Below the pieces are notes generated by a model. It saw only the letters and a program-made list of their open reading frames with translations, did not search any database and was not told the origin of the DNA. DNA of 64,000 nucleotides from Nanobdellati archaeon. Its GTDB lineage: Archaea > EX4484-52 > GLR71. The stretch's first letter is position 1. Each line of letters starts with the position of its first letter. Below, piece after piece: positions 43,947 through 51,884 of the stretch. Location of the stretch: NCBI GenBank assembly GCA_019429005.1, contig JAHYJR010000005.1:1-64000 (forward strand). Direction: 5' to 3'. Both the position numbers and the translations under genes were made by a program.

Positions 43947-44489
43947 ATGAAGAAACGTCCTATATTCATATTATCTATAGTTTTTTTGATATTGACTTTT
44001 TTACAGGCATCAGCATATGCTTTACCTCCTAGTGTTGAATTGATTTCTACTGATTATTTTACATTAACATCAGGAGAAACAAAACAAGTTGTATTGACTG
44101 TAAGAAATTACGAGGATGTTGTGGATGTTGTAGATATACATCTTTCAAGTAATTCCGAGCTCAATAATTGGATATGGTTCTCAAACCATAGATATGATTC
44201 TAAACGACACGATCTTTCGGTTGTGATGCAACCCTATGACCTGAAACGGATTGTTATCAATATTTTTGGTGGTAATAGTGGTACGTATATAACTGATGGT
44301 GTACAAGCAAATGGTCTTAATATAAATGCTGTTGGTATGTCTGGATTTGGAGCGACAAATATTAGTGTTAGTGTGAAACCTGTACCACAAGGATTATTTA
44401 AAAGACAAGCTCCTGGTATAACTTTTATACATATATTATTTATAGGTTTTATTGGTTCTTTAGTATTCTTAAAACCTATAAAAATATAA
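43947..44489 (+). CDS. Exported membrane-anchored protein, unknown
   Basis: A protein of 180 residues with a signal peptide (MKKRPIFILSIVFLILTFLQASAYA), a beta-rich extracellular part with a Cys-free Ig-like pattern (SGETKQVVLTVRNYEDVVDVVDIHL and so on) and a single C-terminal membrane helix (FIHILFIGFIGSLVF) before a basic end. It is probably displayed on the cell surface. ATG 43947 has GTGATATT in front; the upstream frame overlapping hel308 is not needed. Function unknown. Confidence 0.65.
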   Translation: MKKRPIFILSIVFLILTFLQASAYALPPSVELISTDYFTLTSGETKQVVLTVRNYEDVVDVVDIHLSSNSELNNWIWFSNHRYDSKRHDLSVVMQPYDLKRIVINIFGGNSGTYITDGVQANGLNINAVGMSGFGATNISVSVKPVPQGLFKRQAPGITFIHILFIGFIGSLVFLKPIKI

Positions 44490-44513
44490 TCTTTTTTTTA
44501 AAAATAGTGGACT

Positions 44514-44518
44514 CGATG
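44514..44518 (-). other. tRNA-Ile T-stem (check of boundary)
   Basis: This short stretch lies at the boundary between the acceptor stem and the T-arm of the tRNA. The acceptor 3' strand is at 44509-44515 and T-stem pairs follow at once. It is listed only to fix the end of the gene. Confidence 0.3.
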
Positions 44519-44548
44519 GGATTTGAACCCACGACTTCTGGCTATCTA

Positions 44549-44594
44549 AGACCTGCAGGATATTTCTATCCTTATACGAAACGTGATCATATAA
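44549..44594 (-). other. Intron of tRNA-Ile at position 37/38
   Basis: The approximately 46-nt intron starts after A37 (TATA^TGATC) and ends before A38 (CTTAGAT^A). The exon segment CTTA can pair with TTAG near the 3' splice site (one U-U mismatch), with bulges TAT and ATA, a relaxed bulge-helix-bulge. Inside the intron, GGATA-GAAA-TATCC forms a stable tetraloop hairpin, and CTTATA/TATAAG could form a competing stem. Coordinates are good to a few bases. Confidence 0.6.
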
Positions 44595-44719
44595 GACCAG
44601 CGCTCCAAACCAGCCTGAGCTACGAGTCCATATATATTAAAATATAGGACAACTATTATTTCTCAGTACTATAAGGATTAATACTAATATTTAAAAAGAT
44701 TGTGTTGTGTTGTGTATTT

Positions 44720-45682
44720 ATGGATTCGTTTTTTAACTCAAAAGATCTTCTTATTGATTTATTAGTTGATAGACTTAAATCTGTAGGGTATGAAACTGAA
44801 GTTTTTGGTCGCTATTGTTTAGATATTATCGCAAAAAAGGGTACTGATAAACCAATTTTAATAAAAGTTTTACTTAATGTTGATAGTTTTGATAAACGTC
44901 ATGCTTTTGATCTTAACAAATTATCATATATAATGAATGCATCTCCTATAATTATTAGTTTACGTGGCAGGAATTTTGAGATTTATGAAAATGTAGTACA
45001 TATGCGTTTTGAAATACCTGTAATTCTTCCAGAAACCCTTTTTAATACCTTAGAAGGTGATTGTGTGTTTACTTTATCACGTAAAGGCAAAACGTGTGTT
45101 TTTATAAATACAACAATGCTTAAAGATGCACGATTAGAACAGAATCAATCATTTGAGATGTTATCAAAGGCGTTAAATATATCTAAAAAGACATTATTTC
45201 TTGCAGAAAAACATGGTTATCTTACCGATATTCTTGTAGATAAGCTTGAATCTTTTTTTAATAAAGATTTGAAGGAAACTCAAAATCTTTTTGATATTTT
45301 AGAAAAAACATATAGTCGTAATAATATGACTTATGCTTTATCTGAAGTAAATGCTCATGATGTGTCTTCTGTAATAGATAATACTATTAAGGATTTAATA
45401 GAGCGAATCGGTTTTATAAATTATTTTTTTAGTTTTACACCATCAAATTTGGTAGGTACGCGTAATGGTGATATTATTTTTTGTGAGGTCATAAAAAATA
45501 AGCTTGCTGAAAAACAGATTGATGATCTTAAACGTTTTGGCGATTTTTTTAATTCAAAAATAATGATAATTTCTGAAAATGTAAAATATGATATTCCGGG
45601 TGTAGCTGTATTTAATTTGTCTGAGATACAGCATATTAAATCCCGTAAAGAATTGTTTGATTTGATTTTAAATCGCGAATAA
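44720..45682 (+). CDS. Archaeal HTH transcriptional regulator (COG1395-like)
   Basis: The protein (320 residues) combines an N-terminal nuclease-like fold (CLDIIAKKG and LIKVLLNVDSFDK, residues about 32-60), a central helix-turn-helix (SFEMLSKALNISKKTLFLAEKHG, about 142-164) and a C-terminal domain (NGDIIFCEVIKNK). This layout matches the widespread archaeal family COG1395 of putative DNA-binding regulators, target unknown. I chose ATG 44720, because the upstream frame contains a GTTGTGTTGTG run instead. Its stop abuts the stop of the convergent ArsR-type gene. Confidence 0.7.
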   Translation: MDSFFNSKDLLIDLLVDRLKSVGYETEVFGRYCLDIIAKKGTDKPILIKVLLNVDSFDKRHAFDLNKLSYIMNASPIIISLRGRNFEIYENVVHMRFEIPVILPETLFNTLEGDCVFTLSRKGKTCVFINTTMLKDARLEQNQSFEMLSKALNISKKTLFLAEKHGYLTDILVDKLESFFNKDLKETQNLFDILEKTYSRNNMTYALSEVNAHDVSSVIDNTIKDLIERIGFINYFFSFTPSNLVGTRNGDIIFCEVIKNKLAEKQIDDLKRFGDFFNSKIMIISENVKYDIPGVAVFNLSEIQHIKSRKELFDLILNRE

Positions 45683-46627
45683 TTATTCAAGTATTTTTAT
45701 ATTATCTATTTTACCATCACCATCCATGTCAAGACCTGATACTACACATGTCCAATTATCTTCACCATTATATTTATCAAGTACCTGTTCTGTGTGTCTT
45801 GTGAGTGCAAGAACTGCAGCTTTTGTGCCATTGAAACGATTTCCTGCAATGAGGAGTATGCTTTTATCTTTATCCATTGGGTTTATTATCTTTGCAATAA
45901 TTCCTATTGAATCTTCATCATAATTCTTTTTAGTTTTTTCAGATATAAGTCCTCTATATGGAAATAAGTCTAGTTTGAATTTGACTGGTAAATAATTATT
46001 TATTTCCGAAACAATTATGTTTGTAAGTGGTCCACCTATAAGTATAAGGTTTGATGAATATCCATTTTCAGCTTTTATGTCTATATCAAGTTTTGTTGTG
46101 AATTCTTTTGGCATATTTACAAATTGTCCAAGAAAAATACCTATGTCTATCCCATAATGACCATCTCTTGCACGAACCTGATTCTGACCATGTGGATCTG
46201 GCGAACCTACAACAATATTTCCATTAAGATTTCCAGCATTCACAAAGGGGTATAAGAACATTTTTAGTTTATCAGATTGTGTTTTTAATGAGAAATCTGC
46301 AACTTTAACATCGCCATATGGTAATTCTAATGCAAAGGCACTGTTTGTTATAGTATAATATTTAGCGAGTACACCACCACGTTCTTGTTTAGATTTAATC
46401 TCAATAAGACCATTCAATTCAAGTTGTTTTATGTGGTAATAGACTTTTTGTTCATGAAGCCCTAGCATTTTTGCAATTTCTGCGGGGTATCTTGGTTTTT
46501 CAGCCAGAAGTTTTAGTATATTCCAACGTGATTCATTAAGTAGACCTTTAAGTTTTTCAGGTTCTGATTCTAACTTAACTTTTTTTGTAAAAAATTTACC
46601 ATTTATTTCTTTTATGAGGTGTGCCAT
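45683..46627 (-). CDS. ArsR-type wHTH regulator with large C-terminal domain
   Basis: Residues about 25-95 form a winged helix (LLNESRWNILKLLAEKPRYPAEIAKMLGLHEQKVYYHIKQL). The remaining 210 residues form a domain with VVGSPDPHGQNQVRARDGHYG, LILIGGPLTNIIVSEIN and ILLIAGNRFNGTKAAVLALTRHTE, ending in a Ca-binding-like DMDGDGKIDNI. The latter resembles domains found in S-layer-linked proteins, so the protein may sense an extracellular or surface signal, although it has no membrane segment. It may regulate cell-surface genes. The convergent neighbour is another regulator. Confidence 0.65.
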   Translation of the reverse strand: MAHLIKEINGKFFTKKVKLESEPEKLKGLLNESRWNILKLLAEKPRYPAEIAKMLGLHEQKVYYHIKQLELNGLIEIKSKQERGGVLAKYYTITNSAFALELPYGDVKVADFSLKTQSDKLKMFLYPFVNAGNLNGNIVVGSPDPHGQNQVRARDGHYGIDIGIFLGQFVNMPKEFTTKLDIDIKAENGYSSNLILIGGPLTNIIVSEINNYLPVKFKLDLFPYRGLISEKTKKNYDEDSIGIIAKIINPMDKDKSILLIAGNRFNGTKAAVLALTRHTEQVLDKYNGEDNWTCVVSGLDMDGDGKIDNIKILE

Positions 46628-46830
46628 ATTATCACTTATTAATTTAATCTATATTAATTTTAATCAATTAGTTATGAATTATTTTATAATGGTATTATAA
46701 ATCTGTTAAACATTCTAGTTCTTAACTATTAGTAATGACATAACAATCTTTATATACTCTTATTAATTTTCAATCAAAATATCAAAAAATACTATAATTT
46801 CAGTTATAATATAGACATTCATTTTTGCAA

Positions 46831-46842
46831 AACCTATATAAG
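46831..46842 (+). promoter_or_regulatory. TATA box for ncRNA candidate
   Basis: CAAAACCTATATAAGC is a strong BRE plus TATA. Predicted start at 46862-46868 coincides with the first paired base of the RNA structure described below. Confidence 0.65.
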
Positions 46843-46865
46843 CAGGGAGATGTTTAATATATTTA

Positions 46866-46953
46866 GTGATTAGAGGGTTAAGATGCTTTGGTGCAGAAAC
46901 CTACAAGCTTATTTATAAGTTCTTGTTGATGCTTAAACCCTACCTAATCCAGG
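46866..46953 (+). ncRNA. Candidate structured RNA of unknown class
   Basis: The region folds into a three-way junction by eye. A long closing stem pairs GATTAG (46868-46873) with CTAATC (46944-46949) and GGGTTAAG (46875-46882) with CTTAAACCC (46932-46940, one bulged A). Inside are a short TGC-TTTGGT-GCA hairpin and a second arm, ACAAG-CTTA...TAAG-TT-CTTGT (46903-46926). No open reading frame covers it. The 5' end matches the TATA box, and the next promoter (for glmS) lies 70 bp downstream, so this is probably an independent small RNA. It lacks an evident H/ACA ending or C/D boxes. Class unknown. Confidence 0.5.
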
Positions 46954-47017
46954 GTATTAAAATAGTGATTATGTGCGTTTAGCTTTAGCTTTAAGGTTAT
47001 GATCTTTGTTTTCAAAA

Positions 47018-47030
47018 TCCTTTATAAAAA
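47018..47030 (+). promoter_or_regulatory. TATA box of glmS, leaderless promoter
   Basis: AATCCTTTATAAAAAATAT lies 25-30 bp before the ATG at 47052, so the glmS mRNA should begin at the start codon and cannot include the RNA at 46866 unless there is read-through. Confidence 0.6.
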
Positions 47031-47051
47031 ATATATTAGATTGGTTATTTT

Positions 47052-48824
47052 ATGTGTGGTATTGTAGCGTACAAAGGCGATAAAGATGCATCTAAGGTTA
47101 TAAGGGATGGACTCAAGACTCTGGAATATAGAGGGTATGATTCGTGGGGTATTGCCACAACTGATGATTCTGTTATAGATGTTATAAAAAATATAGGAAA
47201 AGTCAGTGAGACTTATGATTCTAATTTAAAAATCTCAAATAATGGCTCAAATAAGGGTATAGGTCATACTCGGTGGGCAACTCATGGTGGTGTTACTAAA
47301 GAAAATGCTCATCCACATTTATCTCAAAATGGTAAGATTGCTGTTGTACATAACGGTATAATCGAAAATTTTCAAGAACAGAGAACCTTTTTAAAAAAAC
47401 AAAATTTTTCATTTTTATCTGATACAGATACAGAAACAATACCAAATACCATCGAATATCATATGGGTCGTGGTTATGATTTTGTTGAAGCTGCAAAACG
47501 TTCATTTGAGCATATGGATGGACAATATGCTGTAGTTGCTTTAAATCATGACGGTAAAATTGTTGCAATAAGACGTGAAGCACCACTTGTGCTTGGCATC
47601 GGGTTGAATAATGAGATTTTTATCGCGTCGGATGTGACTGCATTTCTTGAACATACTAAAAATGTGATATTTCTTGAAGAGAATGATATGGTAATTGTTG
47701 ATGGTTCTTTTGAGATTTTTAATCTCTATGAAAATTGTGTTGTAGAACGTCCAATCTCAAGAATTGATTGGGATAATGAAGCAGCAAAAAAAGGCGATTT
47801 TGATCATTTTTTTATGAAAGAAATTCTAGAACAAGCAGATGTTATAAATCGTATTGCAAATATTGAACAAAGTATAATAACAGACACTGTTTTTGATATT
47901 AAAGCTGCAAAAGGTGTATATATTGTCGCTTGTGGTACTGCAGCATATGCATGTATGTCGGGTTTATATTTGTTTTCAAAATTAGCAAAGATGCACATTA
48001 ATTTCTGTGTTGCATCTGAGTTTGAGCATTTCAAACATTTTCTAACTGAAGATAGTCTTATTATTGCAATATCGCAAAGTGGGGAGACTGCAGATACACT
48101 TTCAGCAATTCGTGCTGCAAAATCAAAAGGGTCAAAAGTCATATCTATAACAAATATGGTTGGTTCGTCTATTATGAGAGAATCTGATAAATCTATATTG
48201 CAGAAGGCGGGACCTGAGATCTGTGTGCTTTCAACAAAATCGTATACATCGCAGCTTGCAATAATTGCTCTTATAGTGTATGAGATGGATGGTCATTTTG
48301 ATGAAGGTATTGCTAGTTTAAGAGAACTCTCTAGATATATTTATTATCTTACATCAAAAAATTCAAGAGATTTTATTAAATCCTTATCAGAAAAGCTTAA
48401 AGATGTAGAGCATATTTACCTTCTTGGTCGAAATCTTCAGTATCCTACAGCTCTTGAAGCTGCTTTAAAGATTAAAGAAGTGTCATACATACATGCTGAA
48501 GCTTATGCTGGTGGCGAATTAAAGCATGGTAATATTGCACTTATTAGTGAAGGAACGCCTTGTATCATATTTACATCGGATCAGACCGAAAAAGCGATTT
48601 TAAGCAATGCTATGGAAGTCAAAGCTAGAGGCGCTTTTGTGATTGGTTTAGGTCCAAAAGATAATGAAATTTTTGATTTTTTCATAAAAGTACGTGATGC
48701 CGGCGATCTTAATCCCATTGTGCAGATAATTCCTATGCAAATACTTGCGTATCAGCTTGCACTTCTTAGGAATTGTGATCCTGATAAGCCACGAAATCTT
48801 GCAAAGAGCGTTACAGTTAAATAA
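47052..48824 (+). CDS. glmS: Glutamine-fructose-6-phosphate aminotransferase
   Basis: GlmS makes glucosamine-6-phosphate from fructose-6-phosphate and Gln. The N-terminal nucleophile Cys follows Met (MCGIVAYKGD), RTWATHG-type TRWATHGG (about residue 75) and GNGIIEN-like HNGIIENF are the glutaminase parts. The SIS domains carry VACGTAAYACMSG, SQSGETADTLSAIRAAK and the C-terminal end KPRNLAKSVTVK. The length, 590 residues, is normal. It starts the hexosamine cluster. Confidence 0.95.
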   Translation: MCGIVAYKGDKDASKVIRDGLKTLEYRGYDSWGIATTDDSVIDVIKNIGKVSETYDSNLKISNNGSNKGIGHTRWATHGGVTKENAHPHLSQNGKIAVVHNGIIENFQEQRTFLKKQNFSFLSDTDTETIPNTIEYHMGRGYDFVEAAKRSFEHMDGQYAVVALNHDGKIVAIRREAPLVLGIGLNNEIFIASDVTAFLEHTKNVIFLEENDMVIVDGSFEIFNLYENCVVERPISRIDWDNEAAKKGDFDHFFMKEILEQADVINRIANIEQSIITDTVFDIKAAKGVYIVACGTAAYACMSGLYLFSKLAKMHINFCVASEFEHFKHFLTEDSLIIAISQSGETADTLSAIRAAKSKGSKVISITNMVGSSIMRESDKSILQKAGPEICVLSTKSYTSQLAIIALIVYEMDGHFDEGIASLRELSRYIYYLTSKNSRDFIKSLSEKLKDVEHIYLLGRNLQYPTALEAALKIKEVSYIHAEAYAGGELKHGNIALISEGTPCIIFTSDQTEKAILSNAMEVKARGAFVIGLGPKDNEIFDFFIKVRDAGDLNPIVQIIPMQILAYQLALLRNCDPDKPRNLAKSVTVK

Positions 48825-48888
48825 AATTTAAGATACTATTATAATTATTAGATTAATTTGATGAACTTTAAAATCTAAATATGTAAAA

Positions 48889-49037
48889 TTTAAATCATAT
48901 GTTAAATCGTATGTTAAATCGTATGTTAAATCGTATGTTAAATCGTATGTTAAATCGTATGTTAAATCGTATGTTAAATCGTATGTTAAATCGTATGTTA
49001 AATCGTATGTTAAATCGTATGTTAAAATGGTGTTAAA
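48889..49037. repeat. 12-bp minisatellite, ten perfect copies
   Basis: GTTAAATCGTAT is repeated exactly ten times from 48901 to 49020, with a degenerate copy on each side (TTAAATCATAT before and GTTAAAATGGT after). It fills the spacer between glmS and the next gene and ends next to the mutase start codon. As 12 is a multiple of three, each unit read in one frame gives Met-Leu-Asn-Arg. Confidence 0.97.
48899..49036 (+). CDS. Possible leader ORF (MLNR)n before the mutase
   Basis: From ATG 48899 the repeat reads as ten copies of Met-Leu-Asn-Arg followed by Met-Leu-Lys-Trp-Cys and a TAA at 49034-49036, one base before the mutase ATG at 49038. All ten repeat ATGs are in frame. It may be translated as an upstream peptide coupled to the mutase or just be a by-product of the repeat. 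No ribosome-binding site is visible. Confidence 0.35.
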   Translation: MLNRMLNRMLNRMLNRMLNRMLNRMLNRMLNRMLNRMLNRMLKWC

Positions 49038-50396
49038 ATGTCAATATTTAAAGCTTATGATATTAGGGGTATTTATAGTAAAGATCTAGACGATCCTATT
49101 ATGGAACGTATCGGTAAATCTTTAGGCGCTTTTATGGCACACAAAACGCTTGGAAATACTATTTGTCTTGGTTATGATATTCGTGAATCTAGTAAGACTC
49201 TTACAGATGCGTTTCTTAAAGGTGTAACGTCTGTAGGTATTGATGTACTTTTTGTAGGTAGAACTGCTTTAGGTTCTTCACTTTATACTGGTTATACAAA
49301 AAAGACCGCTGTTTCTGCATTTATTACAGCATCTCATTTACCTGCAGAATGGAATGGTATTAAATTTTTTTATAGCGATGGTGTTGGTTTTAAAATTGAT
49401 GAAAATGCCTTGATTGAAAAAATCTTTAATGAAAATATTTTTGAAAAATCTAATAAGATTGGAACTATAACAAAATTAGATCCCTATCCAGATTATTTTG
49501 ATTATATGTCAACGACTTTTGATATAAAGCGAAAGCTTAAAGTTGTTGTTGATTGCGGTGGCGGTAGTATGTGTTTTACAGCACCCAACATATTGAAATC
49601 AAATAATCTTGATGTTATAAAACTTTTTTGTGATGTTGATCCGCATTTTTCAAAAAGACCCAGTGAACCAAAGGAAGAAAATCTTAGTATGTTAACTAAT
49701 AAAGTGTTGAGTGAAAAAGCAGATTTTGGTGTGGCTTTTGATTGTGATGGTGATCGTGCTGTAATTGTTGATAATAAAGGTCATGTTATTGGAGCTGATA
49801 TTATTGCATCAATACTTGCAAAAGCTATGTTAGACCAAGGTCATAAAGGTACTGTAATTCTTAATGTTGAATGTTCTATGCTTATGGAAACTATTCTTAA
49901 GCCTCTTGGTGTCAAAATTTTAAGAATTCCTGTTGGTCATACTTATATGTCTATTGAAGCGAAAAAGATTCCAGATGCCTTAATTTGTGTTGAGTCTTCA
50001 GGTCATTTTGTGTATCCTCGGTACTTTTTATTGGAAGATGGTTTAATGACACCTCTTAAAGTTGCTGAATTATTATCAAACGGAAATCAGAGCCTTTCAG
50101 AACGTATTTCTGAACTGCCAGTGTATCCCAAAAAACGAATTAATTTTGTTTGTGCTGATAATATAAAATTCAAGGTTATAGAAAATCTTAAAACTAAACT
50201 AAAGGCTAAATATGAAAATATTAATACCTTAGATGGCGTTCGTATCGATTTTGATAATGGTTGGATTCTGTTACGTGCATCAAATACAGAACCTCAAATA
50301 AGGATTACATCTGAAGCAAAAGAACTGAAAATACTTAAAAACAATATTGATGTGTTCTCAAAAATTCTTGAAGAAACAATTAAAAGTTGTGATTGA
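49038..50396 (+). CDS. Phosphohexomutase (phosphoglucosamine mutase-like)
   Basis: An alpha-D-phosphohexomutase of 452 residues. The catalytic Ser is in TASHLP (usual TASHNP; Asn is Leu), the metal loop is DCDGDR (about residue 237), the sugar loop reads ESSGH, and the phosphate loop is RASNTEP near the C-terminus. Placed between GlmS and a GlmU-like enzyme it most likely converts glucosamine-6-phosphate to glucosamine-1-phosphate (GlmM role), but phosphomannomutase activity cannot be excluded. One base separates its stop from the next gene. Confidence 0.85.
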   Translation: MSIFKAYDIRGIYSKDLDDPIMERIGKSLGAFMAHKTLGNTICLGYDIRESSKTLTDAFLKGVTSVGIDVLFVGRTALGSSLYTGYTKKTAVSAFITASHLPAEWNGIKFFYSDGVGFKIDENALIEKIFNENIFEKSNKIGTITKLDPYPDYFDYMSTTFDIKRKLKVVVDCGGGSMCFTAPNILKSNNLDVIKLFCDVDPHFSKRPSEPKEENLSMLTNKVLSEKADFGVAFDCDGDRAVIVDNKGHVIGADIIASILAKAMLDQGHKGTVILNVECSMLMETILKPLGVKILRIPVGHTYMSIEAKKIPDALICVESSGHFVYPRYFLLEDGLMTPLKVAELLSNGNQSLSERISELPVYPKKRINFVCADNIKFKVIENLKTKLKAKYENINTLDGVRIDFDNGWILLRASNTEPQIRITSEAKELKILKNNIDVFSKILEETIKSCD

Positions 50397-50397
50397 T

Positions 50398-51729
50398 ATG
50401 CAGGCGGTAATACTTGCAGCTGGTGTGGGCAAACGGATGAGGCCTTTTAGTTATATTAGGCCTAAGCCTATGATGCCTATATTAAATAAACCCATTTTGG
50501 AACATACTTTAGAAGAGTTACAAGGGCTTGTTGATGAAGTTATAATTGTTACAAGTTATTTAGAACATAAAATCCAGGATTATTTCGGAGCGTATTTCAA
50601 AGATATTAGGATTATGTATGTGACACAAAAAAAGTCTTTAGGTACAGCACATGCTTTGCTTTCAGCACATTCTTTAATTAAGAATCGTTTTATTGTATTA
50701 AATGGTGATGATTTATACAGCAATGCGGATTTTAAAAATATGTTGAAATATAAATATTGTGTTCTTGCAAAATCTGTTGATAATCCAGAATCTTTTGGTA
50801 TTCTTACACTTTCAGGAAATAAGATCATCCAAATTATTGAGAAACCTAAAAACCCGCAAACAAATATAGCAAATACTGGTGCGTATGTTCTTGATAAATC
50901 TATATTTAAGATTATTAGTTATCTTGATAAATCTGAGCGCGGCGAATATGAACTTACTGACGCCGTATCAAAATTATTAGATTTAGATGATGTTTATTGT
51001 ATTATGGTAGAAGATTTATGGCTTTCTATAAGATACTTACATGATGTCTTATATGCTAACACCTTTAAGTTAAATAAACTTGCAGGGCTGTACAAACAAT
51101 CTATTATTAGTCCCCTAGCAATCGTTGAAAATCAATCATCTTTAAACGGTTTTGTTAAAATCGGAAAAAACACAATTATTAAAAATGGCACATATATAGA
51201 GGGGCCTGTTATAATTGGTGATAATTGTGTTATTGGTCCAACTGCATTTATACGCTCTGGAACAACTATAGGAAATAATTGTCATATTGGAAGTTTTTGT
51301 GAAGTAAAAAATAGTATTGTTATGAATAACACAAAAATTCCTCATCTTTCATATGTTGGAGATTCTGTAATTGGGGAAAACTGCAATCTTGGTGCTGGAA
51401 CAAAAACAGCTAATTTAAGGCATGATTGTCTGCCTGTTAAGATAACTTATAATGGAGAGACTGTTGTTGCTAGTGATCTTATTAAAGTTGGTACTTTTAT
51501 AGCGGATTACACAAAAACAGCAATTGACACAAAATTGAATCCTGGTGTTGTTATTGGTCCGTTTTCATGGACTTTACCAGGTTCTTATGTCTCTGGTGTA
51601 ATACCTCCATTTCATCTTCATATGCGTGATTCAATAAGCACTATAAAAGAAAAACATATTGATAGTATTGTAAAAGAAGATTGCGATAAATTATTGCTTA
51701 AAAAGCTATATTCTGAAATGATTATTTAA
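50398..51729 (+). CDS. Sugar-1-phosphate nucleotidyltransferase with acyltransferase domain (GlmU-like)
   Basis: The protein (443 residues) has a nucleotidyltransferase domain, starting MQAVILAAGVGKRMRPF with KPMMPILNKP (binding of NTP) and the metal Asp in VLNGDDLYSN, and a left-handed beta-helix with hexapeptide repeats (about residues 245-400: GKNTIIKNGTYIEG, GDNCVIGPT). In archaea such bifunctional enzymes acetylate glucosamine-1-phosphate and make UDP-GlcNAc. With GlmS and the mutase it completes that pathway, which feeds N-glycosylation of the surface proteins. ATG 50398 chosen with GTGATTG ahead. Confidence 0.85.
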   Translation: MQAVILAAGVGKRMRPFSYIRPKPMMPILNKPILEHTLEELQGLVDEVIIVTSYLEHKIQDYFGAYFKDIRIMYVTQKKSLGTAHALLSAHSLIKNRFIVLNGDDLYSNADFKNMLKYKYCVLAKSVDNPESFGILTLSGNKIIQIIEKPKNPQTNIANTGAYVLDKSIFKIISYLDKSERGEYELTDAVSKLLDLDDVYCIMVEDLWLSIRYLHDVLYANTFKLNKLAGLYKQSIISPLAIVENQSSLNGFVKIGKNTIIKNGTYIEGPVIIGDNCVIGPTAFIRSGTTIGNNCHIGSFCEVKNSIVMNNTKIPHLSYVGDSVIGENCNLGAGTKTANLRHDCLPVKITYNGETVVASDLIKVGTFIADYTKTAIDTKLNPGVVIGPFSWTLPGSYVSGVIPPFHLHMRDSISTIKEKHIDSIVKEDCDKLLLKKLYSEMII

Positions 51730-51884
51730 ATTGTATACTCACATGAACATATAAACAAGACATATAAAACTTCGTGTTGAAAATAATTTATTAAATTATA
51801 CAAATATCTTGTAATAGTTTATAAGATTTTTTTTGTATATTATTCTATTTAAAATATAAAATACGGTTAAGAGTGTGAATTGAT

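Larger units (their letters stand above)
44508..44629 (-). tRNA. tRNA-Ile (UAU) with 46-nt intron
   Basis: The acceptor stem GGACTCG/CGAGTCC is perfect and discriminator base is A; CCA is not encoded. The D-arm GCTC...GAGC and the T-arm GTGGG-TTCAAAT-CCCAT are normal. The anticodon stem CTGGT/GCCAG closes C-T-TAT-A and A after removal of the intron, giving anticodon UAU, which reads AUA (Ile). A TTTAAATATTA stretch at about 44683-44698 could be its TATA box. Confidence 0.75.

Noticed and set aside
44514-44518. Separate feature within the tRNA-Ile gene
   Set aside because: It is simply a part of the tRNA and was listed with low confidence as a boundary note; it should not be counted as an independent element.
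44508-44629. tRNA-Arg(UCU), tRNA-Ile(GAU) or tRNA-Met
   Set aside because: Only removing the intron after A37 leaves a seven-base loop with a plausible splice motif, giving UAU.
46866-46953. glmS ribozyme, hammerhead or H/ACA RNA
   Set aside because: No glmS ribozyme core is visible, and glmS has its own start downstream. GAAA and TGATG motifs are not in the correct hammerhead arrangement. No ACA box follows the closing stem.
48889-49037. CRISPR array
   Set aside because: Repeats are only 12 bp and contiguous, with no spacers, and no cas genes lie nearby.
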